Positions 1 through 7,019 of a DNA stretch of 64,000 nt are shown piece after piece (position 1 is the first letter of the stretch; every line of letters begins with the position of its first letter). Position numbers and translations under genes: made by a program. The stretch is from Nocardia wallacei (GTDB lineage: Bacteria > Actinomycetota > Actinomycetes > Mycobacteriales > Mycobacteriaceae), in contig NZ_JARWQD010000379.1 in assembly GCF_029869545.1 (NCBI RefSeq), positions 1 through 64,000 of the forward strand, in the 5' to 3' direction. The notes beneath the pieces are model-generated. The model was given only the letters and a program-made list of their open reading frames with translations. It was not told where the DNA came from and searched no databases.

Positions 1-330
1 CGGGTGGGCGGGGGGGGTCGCGCCGTCTTCGTGCGGCGGCGGGGGGGGTGGGGCGGGGGGTGCCTCGGGCGGGGGGGGCTCCCCTAATTACCTTGTTTCG
101 GTTGGGTTTTCCCCCCCGGGGGGGGGGCGGCCCCCCCCCGGCCGGGGGCCGATTTCTCCCGCCCGGCGCCCCCCCCCCCCCCCCACGTTCGCATCTCCCC
201 ACCTTTCCCTTGCTCTTGCGCCCGCCCGCCCGTCTCCTGCCCCCTGCGCCCCTGCCCGCCCTTCACCTGCCCCTTTTGCCCCTGCCCGCCCTTCACCTGC
301 CCCCTTTGCCCCTGCCCGCTCTTTCTCTCA
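1..330. repeat. Low-complexity G/C homopolymer edge
   Basis: The first 190 bases consist largely of runs of G or C, up to about 14 bases long, and the next 140 bases are C-rich short repeats. Nothing else in the window looks like this. It reads as the low-quality end of a contig or a polymerase-slippage tract, so the 3' end of the gene lying over it cannot be trusted. Confidence 0.7.
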
Positions 331-971
331 GGGGCCCGCTTCTGTTCCGCCGCTGCGCCTTTCGCGCTCGGCGACCGGGAACTGCGGGCGGTGCGGCCGC
401 GCACGATGCCGATGAATTCCTCGATCGCGTCGGAGCCGGACTCGATCGGCCAGGCCAGGGCGATTTCGGTCTCCGGCGCGTCGGTCACCGTGCGGAAGAT
501 CAGGTCGCGCCGATGGTGCAGCCGCGCCAGCGAATGCGGCATGATCGCGGCGCCGCCCACCGCCGCCACGAGTTCGACCGTGCCCGCCAGGGCGTCGATA
601 TCGCTCGCGTCCTGCATGCGCTCGTCGGTCAGATCCGCCGCCGTCACCTCGTCGAACAGCGAGATCGGGTGGTCCTTGGGCACCACCACCACCGGCAGCT
701 CGCGATAGAGCGGGATGGCGTGCATGCCGTCGCGATCGATGGGCAGGCGCACGAAACACATGTCGACCCGTCCGTCACGCAGCGCCGCGTCCTGATCGGC
801 CTGCGGCACCCCGATCACATCCAGCGGGCTGTCCGGAAACCGCTCGGCCCACCGGCGCGCCCACTTGGCCACGGTCACGCCCGGAACGTAACCGATCCGC
901 AGCGCACCGGGAGCAAACCCGTTCATTCCGGCAAGCGTATCCGCAGGGGCACCGGCCGGTTCATGTGCCAT
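84..971 (-). CDS. LysR-type substrate-binding domain protein, no HTH
   Basis: Residues 20-190 look like the effector-binding domain of a LysR-type regulator: the stretch begins ALRIGYVPGVT and contains the typical ARRWAERFPDSPLDV and VVVVPKDHP segments. The N-terminal helix-turn-helix of LysR proteins is absent, so it may be a stand-alone binding domain or a gene whose HTH was lost. After about residue 195 the sequence becomes Lys/Gln/Gly repeats and then Gly-rich nonsense over the poor-quality edge, so the true stop is uncertain. The start overlaps the end of the upstream gene by 11 bases; a second ATG at 926 would remove the overlap. Confidence 0.6.
   Translation of the reverse strand: MAHEPAGAPADTLAGMNGFAPGALRIGYVPGVTVAKWARRWAERFPDSPLDVIGVPQADQDAALRDGRVDMCFVRLPIDRDGMHAIPLYRELPVVVVPKDHPISLFDEVTAADLTDERMQDASDIDALAGTVELVAAVGGAAIMPHSLARLHHRRDLIFRTVTDAPETEIALAWPIESGSDAIEEFIGIVRGRTARSSRSPSAKGAAAEQKRAPERKSGQGQRGQVKGGQGQKGQVKGGQGRRGQETGGRAQEQGKGGEMRTWGGGGGAGREKSAPGRGGAAPPPGGKTQPKQGN
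251..320 (-). repeat. 30-bp tandem repeat in coding tail
   Basis: Two near-identical 30-bp units (251-280 and 281-310, one mismatch) are followed by a partial third. On the minus strand they are in frame and encode ten-residue units of the type GQKGQVKGGQ in the tail of the LysR-like protein. The unit length keeps the reading frame, so copy number could vary without breaking the gene. Confidence 0.7.
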
Positions 972-1539
972 AGGGCCGCGCGCCCAGTGTCATGTCCACA
1001 CAGGCGGCGAGCAGGATATCGCGCTCGACCCGGTCGAGGCGGTGCGGTGCCGACACTCGGATACCGCTGATCGCAAGGCGATTCGCCGACTCGGCGCCGG
1101 TCGTGTGCGACAGGTCGAGGCGCCCGACCTCCGCGCCCGACTGGTCGAGCAGCAGCAGGCAGGAGGAGTCCGGGACCGGGCTCGGCGCGGGATCCGGGAC
1201 GAAATGGAACAGGGTGCCGCCGGTCGAGGCGACCGCCGTGGCGGTGTCGGCGTGCAGGATGCCGCCCACGGCGCCGCCCGCGCCGCGATGCACCCGCGTC
1301 CACGCGGCGTCCTTCGACTCGATCCAGATCGTGGACCCGTCCGCGCAGAAGATCCGGCAGCGGACCCGAGCCGACCCGAACAGGCCCGCCACCCGCCCCC
1401 GCACTCCGGCCTCGGTGCCCCGCTCGGCGACCGCCAGCAGTTCCCCGGCTCCGGTCCGGAAGGTCACCGTCGGCCCACCCTCCGCCGCGTACTCCACCCG
1501 GCTCTCGATCGTCATCGACACGTTCCGCAGGGCTGACAT
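961..1539 (-). CDS. Conserved hypothetical protein, 192 aa
   Basis: I do not recognise this protein with certainty. It is rich in short beta-type segments, with no signal peptide, membrane helix or catalytic motif that I can see. The pattern (VRCRIFCADGSTIWIESKD, then FHFVPDP, then LLLLDQSGAEVGRLDL) recalls tubby-like or LURP-one-related beta-barrel folds, but this is a guess from texture only. The start lies upstream of a degenerate tandem repeat, and its 3' end overlaps the LysR-like gene, so the two are probably co-transcribed. Confidence 0.6.
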   Translation of the reverse strand: MSALRNVSMTIESRVEYAAEGGPTVTFRTGAGELLAVAERGTEAGVRGRVAGLFGSARVRCRIFCADGSTIWIESKDAAWTRVHRGAGGAVGGILHADTATAVASTGGTLFHFVPDPAPSPVPDSSCLLLLDQSGAEVGRLDLSHTTGAESANRLAISGIRVSAPHRLDRVERDILLAACVDMTLGARPYGT

Positions 1540-1630
1540 AGGAAGATGTTATTGCTGTGAGGTAGATCTCACAGCGAATTGCGAGGCGGATTCGCACCCC
1601 ACGCGCCGATCGGCAGATCCCTTCGGCCAC

Positions 1631-1871
1631 TCGGCGTGTCGAGCCGCCCGGGAACAGCCTGGACTGGGCGGCGCGGCAGTGGAACGGGAGCAAGCTGGAA
1701 TCGGCGACGCGACAGTAGAGCAGGAACAAGCTGGAATTGGCGGCGCGGCGGTGAAACGGGGACAGGCATGCCTCAGCCACGCGGCGGTCGAACGGGATCA
1801 AGCTCGACGCAGCCACGCGACGGTCGGACGGGGACAGGCTTGACTCGGCTGCGTGGCGGTGGAGCCTGGAG
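1631..1871. repeat. Degenerate 36-bp tandem repeat, about 6.5 units
   Basis: Between two divergent genes, 36-bp units start at about 1631, 1667, 1703, 1739, 1775 and 1811, with a partial unit from 1847. A typical unit contains GCGACGCGACAGTAGAGCAG followed by GAACAAGCTGGAATT-like sequence. Units differ at many positions, so this is an old or drifting array. Being a multiple of three it reads as 12-residue repeats in several frames, but no start or neighbour supports a protein there. It occupies most of the 334-base gap and ends against the next gene's start. Confidence 0.75.
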
Positions 1872-1873
1872 GT

Positions 1874-2395
1874 ATGGATTGGGGTGGATTCGAGCAGGCC
1901 GCGCCGGAACTCGCCGCACAGGTGCGCCGCGCGTTCGCGCGGTTCGGATTCGCGTTGGTCGCGACGATCCGCCGGGACGGGACGCCCCGCCTCAGTCCGG
2001 TCGAATGGCACTGTGTCGGTGGGCATTTGATGCTTGTGATGATTCCGCACACCCGCAAGGTGCACGACCTGGACCGGGATTCGCGGGTGCTGGTGCAGAC
2101 CCCGGTCACCGAGTCCGAGGCGCCGGAGGACGAGGCCGCGCTGCGGGGCCGGGTGCACGACATATCCGACACCGCGCACCGCGGGGCAACCGCGGCGGCG
2201 ATCGAAGCGAGCAGCGGGTGGCGGCCGCGGGATTCCTGGCGCTATTTCGCCGTCGATATCGAATCGGCGAGCTGTAAACACTGGGACGGCGAGGATATGC
2301 GCCTGCTGCGCTGGGACGAGGCGGGCGGTGCGCGGCCACCGCAGCGGTTGCGCCTGGACATGACCGCGGGGCGCTATCGACCCACGCTCCCCTGA
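1874..2395 (+). CDS. Pyridoxamine 5'-phosphate oxidase-like protein
   Basis: This is a small split-barrel flavin-binding protein of the PPOX class. The stretch FALVATIRRDGTPRLSPVEW followed by HLMLVMIPHTRKVHDL is the usual opening of these domains (strand, conserved Pro, then a Lys before the DLxRDxRV segment). The family binds FMN or F420 and reduces varied substrates, so the substrate cannot be named. I chose the ATG at 1874; an in-frame GTG at 1853 would extend the protein seven residues into the repeat array. A GGAGGT lies directly against the ATG, closer than usual, which leaves the start open. The gene is followed after 72 bases by the MFS transporter. Confidence 0.75.
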   Translation: MDWGGFEQAAPELAAQVRRAFARFGFALVATIRRDGTPRLSPVEWHCVGGHLMLVMIPHTRKVHDLDRDSRVLVQTPVTESEAPEDEAALRGRVHDISDTAHRGATAAAIEASSGWRPRDSWRYFAVDIESASCKHWDGEDMRLLRWDEAGGARPPQRLRLDMTAGRYRPTLP

Positions 2396-2467
2396 CGGCC
2401 GAGCCCCGGTCGCCCCTCGCCGTTACGATGGCCGGGATTCGATCTTCAGGGACGGGACGGCCGGGCG

Positions 2468-3829
2468 TTGGGTGTACGAGGGATTCTGCTGATCCTGGCG
2501 TGCGCGTTCGTGCCGATGATGGACGCGTTCATCGCGGGTGTGGCGCTGCCCGGGATCCGGCGCGATTTCGATATCGCGGAGGGTTCGGCGCTGCTCGGCC
2601 TGGTCATGGTCGGCTATCTCGCCGGTTTCGGATCGCTGTTGATCGTCGGCGGGCGGGTCGGCGACCGTATCGGGCGCCGAAAGGTGCTGTGGGCGGCGGT
2701 CTTCGGATTCCTCGCCGCGTCCGTCGTGTGCGGGTCGGCGCCGTCGCTCCCGGTGCTCGTCGCCGGGCGGATCGCGCAGGGCGCCGCCGCGGCGTTCACC
2801 ATGCCGCAGGTGCTGGGCCTGATCACCACCCATGCCGGGCCGCGGCGGGAGCGCGCGATCAGCTGGTACTCGTCGATGAGCGGGCTGTCGGCGCTGATCG
2901 GGCTCATCGGGGGCAGTGCGCTGCTGGATGTGATCGGCGGCGACGGCGCCTGGCGCTGGCTGTTCCTGATCAATATCCCGGTCGGGATCGCCGCTCTGCT
3001 GCTGCTCCCCCGGCTGGTCCCGGATACCGGCCCGAATGCCGATCAGTCCGTCGACGGGCGCGACGGCGCCCTGCTGTCGCTCACGGTGCTCACCTTCCTG
3101 CTGGCGGCCTCGCTGGCGACGACCTCCGGCGTCGTGGCGATCGTCCTCGCCGTCGCCGCGGTGCTGGCCGGACGGACCTGGCTGCGGCGGTCGCCGCGGA
3201 TCGGCATCCGCGCCGTTGTGCCCGCGCGGATGTTCGAAAACCCGGACCTCCGTTGGGCTTTGGTCGTCATGCTGCCGTTCTTCGCGGGCGCCGGTGGCTT
3301 CCTGTTCGCCCTCCCGCAGACCCTGCAGGACGGTCTCGGGCACACCCCGCTCGCGGCCGGTGTGCTGACGGCACCGATGGCGCTGGGGTTCCTGGTGTCG
3401 TCGTTCACCGTGCCGCGGATCCGAGATCGGCTGGGGGTGCGGGCCATTGCGCTGGGGGCGGCGGTTCAGGGCATCGGGCTCGCCGTCATGGCGGGCGGTG
3501 TCGGCCTCACGTCCACGCCGCTGATGTGCCTGGCGCTGTTGCTGATCGGCACCGGTCAGGGAATTGCCCTGGGCGCCATGAACGCCCATCTGCTGTCGCT
3601 CGTCCCCACCGTGTTCGCCGGTATGGGCGGCGGTGTGCTTCTCACGGCTCAGCAGGTCTCGATCGCCGCGGGTACGGCCGTGCTCGGGACCGTCTTCGGT
3701 GAGGTCGTGCAGTCGTCGGGGCATCGGACGGCGATGATCGCGGTGCTGGGGACGCAGATCCTGCTGGCCGCCGTGGTGATCGCCGCCGGTCTGCGGTCAG
3801 CCTCGGTGCGCCGGGTCGGCCGCCTCTAG
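2468..3829 (+). CDS. MFS transporter, DHA2-type (drug/peptide exporter-like)
   Basis: The protein is a membrane transporter of about 450 residues with many hydrophobic helices. It carries the major facilitator motif A (GGRVGDRIGRRKV, residues about 59-71) and the FMMPQ-like AAFTMPQVLGLITTH segment of DHA2 proton-coupled exporters. The likely start is TTG at 2468. Its 3' end overlaps the 3' end of the convergent 164-residue gene by 33 bases, so it sits against the peptide locus at 3797-5704 and is a candidate exporter for it. That link rests on position only; DHA2 proteins more often export small drugs. Confidence 0.85.
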   Translation: MGVRGILLILACAFVPMMDAFIAGVALPGIRRDFDIAEGSALLGLVMVGYLAGFGSLLIVGGRVGDRIGRRKVLWAAVFGFLAASVVCGSAPSLPVLVAGRIAQGAAAAFTMPQVLGLITTHAGPRRERAISWYSSMSGLSALIGLIGGSALLDVIGGDGAWRWLFLINIPVGIAALLLLPRLVPDTGPNADQSVDGRDGALLSLTVLTFLLAASLATTSGVVAIVLAVAAVLAGRTWLRRSPRIGIRAVVPARMFENPDLRWALVVMLPFFAGAGGFLFALPQTLQDGLGHTPLAAGVLTAPMALGFLVSSFTVPRIRDRLGVRAIALGAAVQGIGLAVMAGGVGLTSTPLMCLALLLIGTGQGIALGAMNAHLLSLVPTVFAGMGGGVLLTAQQVSIAAGTAVLGTVFGEVVQSSGHRTAMIAVLGTQILLAAVVIAAGLRSASVRRVGRL

Positions 3830-4291
3830 CGCGGAGATCTCGTCGAGGCTGTAGCCCATCTCCTCGTGCAGGAATCGCACCATCGTCCACCATCTGGCGC
3901 CGTCGGCGTCGAAACCACCGAACCTGGTGCAGTACAGCGGAATCCAGCGCAGCGACTGCTCGATCATGGTCTCCCGGGACGGCTGCTCCCGCCCGTAGTC
4001 GGCGTAGGAGATCGACCGATGATGGATGAAATGCCCTCCGGGAAGCCGGTTTTCGCAGAGATCGGTGTATTCGCGGGTCTGCAGGATGAGATAGTGCCAG
4101 ACCTCGTCGATCGCCTGCTCGACGGGCAGGAACAGCCCGCCGAGTTCGTCGGGATGGGCCGACACCAGGGTCAGATAGCGGACCGCCTCGCGCACCTGGA
4201 CCCGGGCCGTCGGCTCGTCGACGTCGTTGTGCTGCCGCACATAGCGCACCGTCTCGTCGTACAGCTCCCCCAGCGTCTCGTGTGCTGTCAT
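3797..4291 (-). CDS. Glycine-rich-domain-like protein (GRDP type) in candidate RiPP locus
   Basis: This 164-residue cytosolic protein carries IDEVWHYLILQTREYTDLC (residues 61-79) followed by GGHFIHH (85-91). That is the DxxWHxxIL...Y..C...(F)IHH pattern of the glycine-rich domain-containing protein-like family, whose biochemical function is unknown. The clustered His and Cys residues suggest metal binding; that is inference. Its ATG overlaps the stop codon of the adenylate-forming gene upstream (ATGA, 4288-4291), so the two are translationally coupled and probably act on the same product. It could be a maturation factor for the small peptide encoded two genes upstream. Confidence 0.75.
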   Translation of the reverse strand: MTAHETLGELYDETVRYVRQHNDVDEPTARVQVREAVRYLTLVSAHPDELGGLFLPVEQAIDEVWHYLILQTREYTDLCENRLPGGHFIHHRSISYADYGREQPSRETMIEQSLRWIPLYCTRFGGFDADGARWWTMVRFLHEEMGYSLDEISALEAADPAHRG

Positions 4292-5517
4292 CGTGCTGCC
4301 GTCCCCTCGAGCCAGGCGTATTTTCCGGATCCGCCGATCGGAATGTGGTCGTGGTGCGCGACACCGACGGCCAGTCCGGTCAGCGCGGAGGCGGCCGATG
4401 CCAGGTCGTTCGCGGCGGCAGTGCCCAGGGCCGTGCCGTCGAATGTGGTGTAGGCCAGCGTCGCCCGCGCGCCGTCGACGCGCAGCTGGTAGACGAATAC
4501 CCGCGTGCTGATATTCGCGATGACGTCGTCGAGCTCCGCCTGCGAGGTGATCGCGGTATCGCTGACGAGCAGTTCCTTCTCCCGGCCGCAGAAGCGGACG
4601 ATCTGCCGCGGGTCGGCGGAGCCGTCGCGTGTGTGCACGCAGTCGCCGGTGTTGTACCGCAGCAACGGCATATACGGATTGCGGATGCTCGAGACCACCA
4701 GGCTGTAAATGCCGCGGCTACCGGGGATCGGCTCCAGCTCGACCTCCATCCCGTCCAGGTGGGGGTGGTAGCGGCCCTCGGTATCGCCGTAGTAGAGGTA
4801 TCCGAGTTCGGTACTCCCGAACAGTTCGACGACCCGGCAGCCGAGCCGCTCCTCGAGGAATCGCCGGACGTTGCGCGGCGTGAACTCGTACCCGTGAATC
4901 GCGCTGGCCGGGCGGGCCAGCCTCGTGCCCGCGGCGCGCAGCAGGTACGCGGCGTGATAGGAGGAGCAGTCGAGATGGTAACTGCCGCCGCCTTTTTCGT
5001 GCCGGACCGCGTCGATCTCCGCGAGCATCCGGTCGACGGCCGCCGTCGGCCACAGCGCCGGGTCCAGGTCCTGATTGACGTAGCAGGTCCGGTCGTCGAG
5101 CCAGCGTCGCGCGACATCGGAGGCATCGCCGCCTCGGGACTCGCTGAGCCGCGCCACGTGATCGGTGGCCAGCCTGGTGGTGACGGACACGCGCGGGATC
5201 CCGGCGGCGAAGGTGTCACCGATCTCCGGATGGTCCCGCCACACCGCGTAGTACGTGCGCAGCAGAAACAGTGGAGGCCGAATCAGTTGCATGCGTGCGT
5301 GATTGGTGCCGGTGGACCAGACATATTGCGCGGCACCGGATTCCAGCGCGGACTCGACCTCCGGCGTCAGGAACGACGCGGGAAACGACTGCGCCAGATC
5401 GGCTTTGGTGATGATCGGGAACGCATTCACCGCGGCCTGGTCCCGATAGAACGGGATATCGCGAACGGCCTCGACGAACGAGCTCGGAAGGGGTCGTGTT
5501 TCGGTGCTTTCCGTCAT
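4288..5517 (-). CDS. Adenylate-forming enzyme, PaaK/CapK-like
   Basis: At 409 residues it has the order of motifs of the ANL superfamily: a degenerate P-loop WSTGTNH (67-73), FGSTE (233-237), RYNTGD (287-292), GREKE (311-315) and a C-terminal GGSGK (395-399) with the catalytic lysine. It should activate a carboxylate as the acyl-adenylate. The closest type is the phenylacetate-CoA ligase/CapK/F390-synthetase-like branch rather than amino-acid-activating NRPS domains. It lies 52 bases downstream of the GCIS-repeat peptide and overlaps the next gene. I infer that it acts on, or acylates, that peptide; a stand-alone CoA ligase is the alternative. Confidence 0.85.
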   Translation of the reverse strand: MTESTETRPLPSSFVEAVRDIPFYRDQAAVNAFPIITKADLAQSFPASFLTPEVESALESGAAQYVWSTGTNHARMQLIRPPLFLLRTYYAVWRDHPEIGDTFAAGIPRVSVTTRLATDHVARLSESRGGDASDVARRWLDDRTCYVNQDLDPALWPTAAVDRMLAEIDAVRHEKGGGSYHLDCSSYHAAYLLRAAGTRLARPASAIHGYEFTPRNVRRFLEERLGCRVVELFGSTELGYLYYGDTEGRYHPHLDGMEVELEPIPGSRGIYSLVVSSIRNPYMPLLRYNTGDCVHTRDGSADPRQIVRFCGREKELLVSDTAITSQAELDDVIANISTRVFVYQLRVDGARATLAYTTFDGTALGTAAANDLASAASALTGLAVGVAHHDHIPIGGSGKYAWLEGTAAR

Positions 5518-5569
5518 GGCTGGCTGCCCGGAGCCGGGCCGGGAGCCCGGCCCGGCTCGCGCGTGGCGG

Positions 5570-5704
5570 CTAGGAAATGCAACCGGCCTTGGAGATGCAC
5601 CCCGCCTTGGAGATACATCCGTCCTTGGCGGCGGAATTCGAGTTGGCCGCTACCCACTTATCCCAGTTCTCGTCCCGGGCGAGAACCTTGATCACGTCGT
5701 TCAT
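5570..5704 (-). CDS. Candidate RiPP precursor, 44 aa, triple GCIS core
   Basis: The ATG at 5704 is preceded by GAAGGGA at a good ribosome-binding distance. The 44-residue product begins MNDVIKVLARDENWDKW and ends KDGCISKAGCISKAGCIS. The first half (to about residue 26) is charged and helix-like, as in leader peptides. The second half is three Gly-Cys-Ile-Ser units separated by Lys-Ala, ending exactly at the stop codon. Regular Cys and Ser spacing in a short terminal core is typical of ribosomally made, modified peptides. No lanthipeptide synthetase, YcaO or radical SAM gene is adjacent; the linked enzymes are an adenylate-forming protein and a GRDP-like protein. Three exact repeats argue strongly against a chance ORF. 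Confidence 0.8.
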   Translation of the reverse strand: MNDVIKVLARDENWDKWVAANSNSAAKDGCISKAGCISKAGCIS

Positions 5705-5931
5705 GGAGCATCCCTTCGGTCGAGCAACCTACCTGCGGGGCTCAGAGTAAAGCAAAGGTAAAGGTGGGGTCGGGCGTTGTAAGCAGCCTCACACGCGCGC
5801 GAAAGTGAAAAGCCTCGTGACTGTCGTGTGCAGATGAATTCGCATTACCATGGAGTGTCCAGTGACTCGTGGTCATGACGCATCGGGCTGCCGTGACAGC
5901 GGGGCGCCTAACGAACCTCGGAGTGAATCCC
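5705..5931. promoter_or_regulatory. Divergent control region, peptide locus / XRE regulator
   Basis: The 227 bases between the precursor gene and the XRE regulator must hold the promoters of both. The stretch at 5744-5764 is unusually A-rich for this genome (AGAGTAAAGCAAAGGTAAAGG), with a repeated AAAG motif. I could not identify a convincing -35/-10 pair or a clear operator palindrome. Confidence 0.45.
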
Positions 5932-6822
5932 ATGGTGGCAGAACCGATCCGGATCGACCGCATGGATCCGCTGGTGGTCGAGCGCGGTCCGACGGCGTTA
6001 CGGATAGCGGTCGGCAGGCAACTGCGCAAACTGCGCGAACAGCGCGGCATCACCCGCGACGCGGCCGGTGACCACATCCGCGGGTCCCATGCCAAGATCA
6101 GCCGCCTCGAGCTCGGGCGGACCGGGTTCAAGGAACGCGACATCCGGGATCTGCTGACGCTGTACGGCATCGCCGACGATCAGGAGCGCGAGGAGTTTCT
6201 CGGCTTGGTCCGCAAGGCCAACGAACCCGGCTGGTGGCATCGCTACAGCGATCTGCTGCCGCAGTGGTTCGAGACCTACCTCGGCCTCGAGTACGCGGCG
6301 AAGTCGATCAGAACCTTCGAGGGGCAACTGGTTCCGGGATTACTGCAGATCGAGGAGTACGCCCGCGCGGTGGTGTCGCTCGGCCACCACCACAACCCCG
6401 AGGCCGCGCGGCGAGTGGAACTGCGCAAGCGTCGACAGGAGATTCTCGACCGCCGCGGCGGCCCCACCCTGTGGGCGGTGCTCGACGAGGCCGTCATGCA
6501 CCGCCCGATCGGCGGCGTCGACGTCCTGCGCGCCCAACTCGAACACCTGGTGGAGATATCGGCCAGGCCGAACGTGACGATCCAGGTCCTGCCCTACGCC
6601 GCCGGCGGCCACCCCGCGGCAGGCAGCTCGTTCACCATCCTCCGCTTCGCCGAACCTGAACTCCCCGACCTGGTCTACATGGAACAACTCACCAGCGCCG
6701 CCTACCTGGACCGCCAAGACGACCTAGACCGCTACCGCCAGGTAATGGAACAACTCACCGTCCAAGCCGAACCCCCAGAACGCTCCCGCAAACTACTCCA
6801 GGAAAGGGTCGCGGCGCTGTAG
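5932..6822 (+). CDS. XRE-family regulator with DUF5753 domain
   Basis: Residues about 25-85 form a cro/cI-type helix-turn-helix (LRKLREQRGITRDAAGDHI, then AKISRLELGR). The rest is the DUF5753 domain common in actinobacterial regulators (VPGLLQIEEYARAVV, then RRQEIL, then IQVLPYAAGGHPA). The ATG at 5932 has GGAG eight bases upstream, so I prefer it to the ATG at 5869. Genes of this type usually precede a DUF397 partner, and none follows here. Its divergent position next to the peptide locus makes it a candidate regulator of that locus. Confidence 0.85.
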   Translation: MVAEPIRIDRMDPLVVERGPTALRIAVGRQLRKLREQRGITRDAAGDHIRGSHAKISRLELGRTGFKERDIRDLLTLYGIADDQEREEFLGLVRKANEPGWWHRYSDLLPQWFETYLGLEYAAKSIRTFEGQLVPGLLQIEEYARAVVSLGHHHNPEAARRVELRKRRQEILDRRGGPTLWAVLDEAVMHRPIGGVDVLRAQLEHLVEISARPNVTIQVLPYAAGGHPAAGSSFTILRFAEPELPDLVYMEQLTSAAYLDRQDDLDRYRQVMEQLTVQAEPPERSRKLLQERVAAL

Positions 6823-7019
6823 GGCTTTGGGTGGCCGACCTGTCGTTATGGCACTGTCAACGACATCTACATCTGCCGAACGCTACGACAACCGCCTCGA
6901 CCATCGATAACACTGCGATCGCAACGATAGAGTTATCTCGAGTAATACCTCGCCGATTCGGAAGTACCGCCCGTAGCCTTGACCCCACCGAGGTCAAGCC
7001 ATTCACATAGGCGAACGTA

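Noticed and set aside
1631..1871. CRISPR array
   Set aside because: The 36-bp units follow each other without spacers and no cas genes are present.
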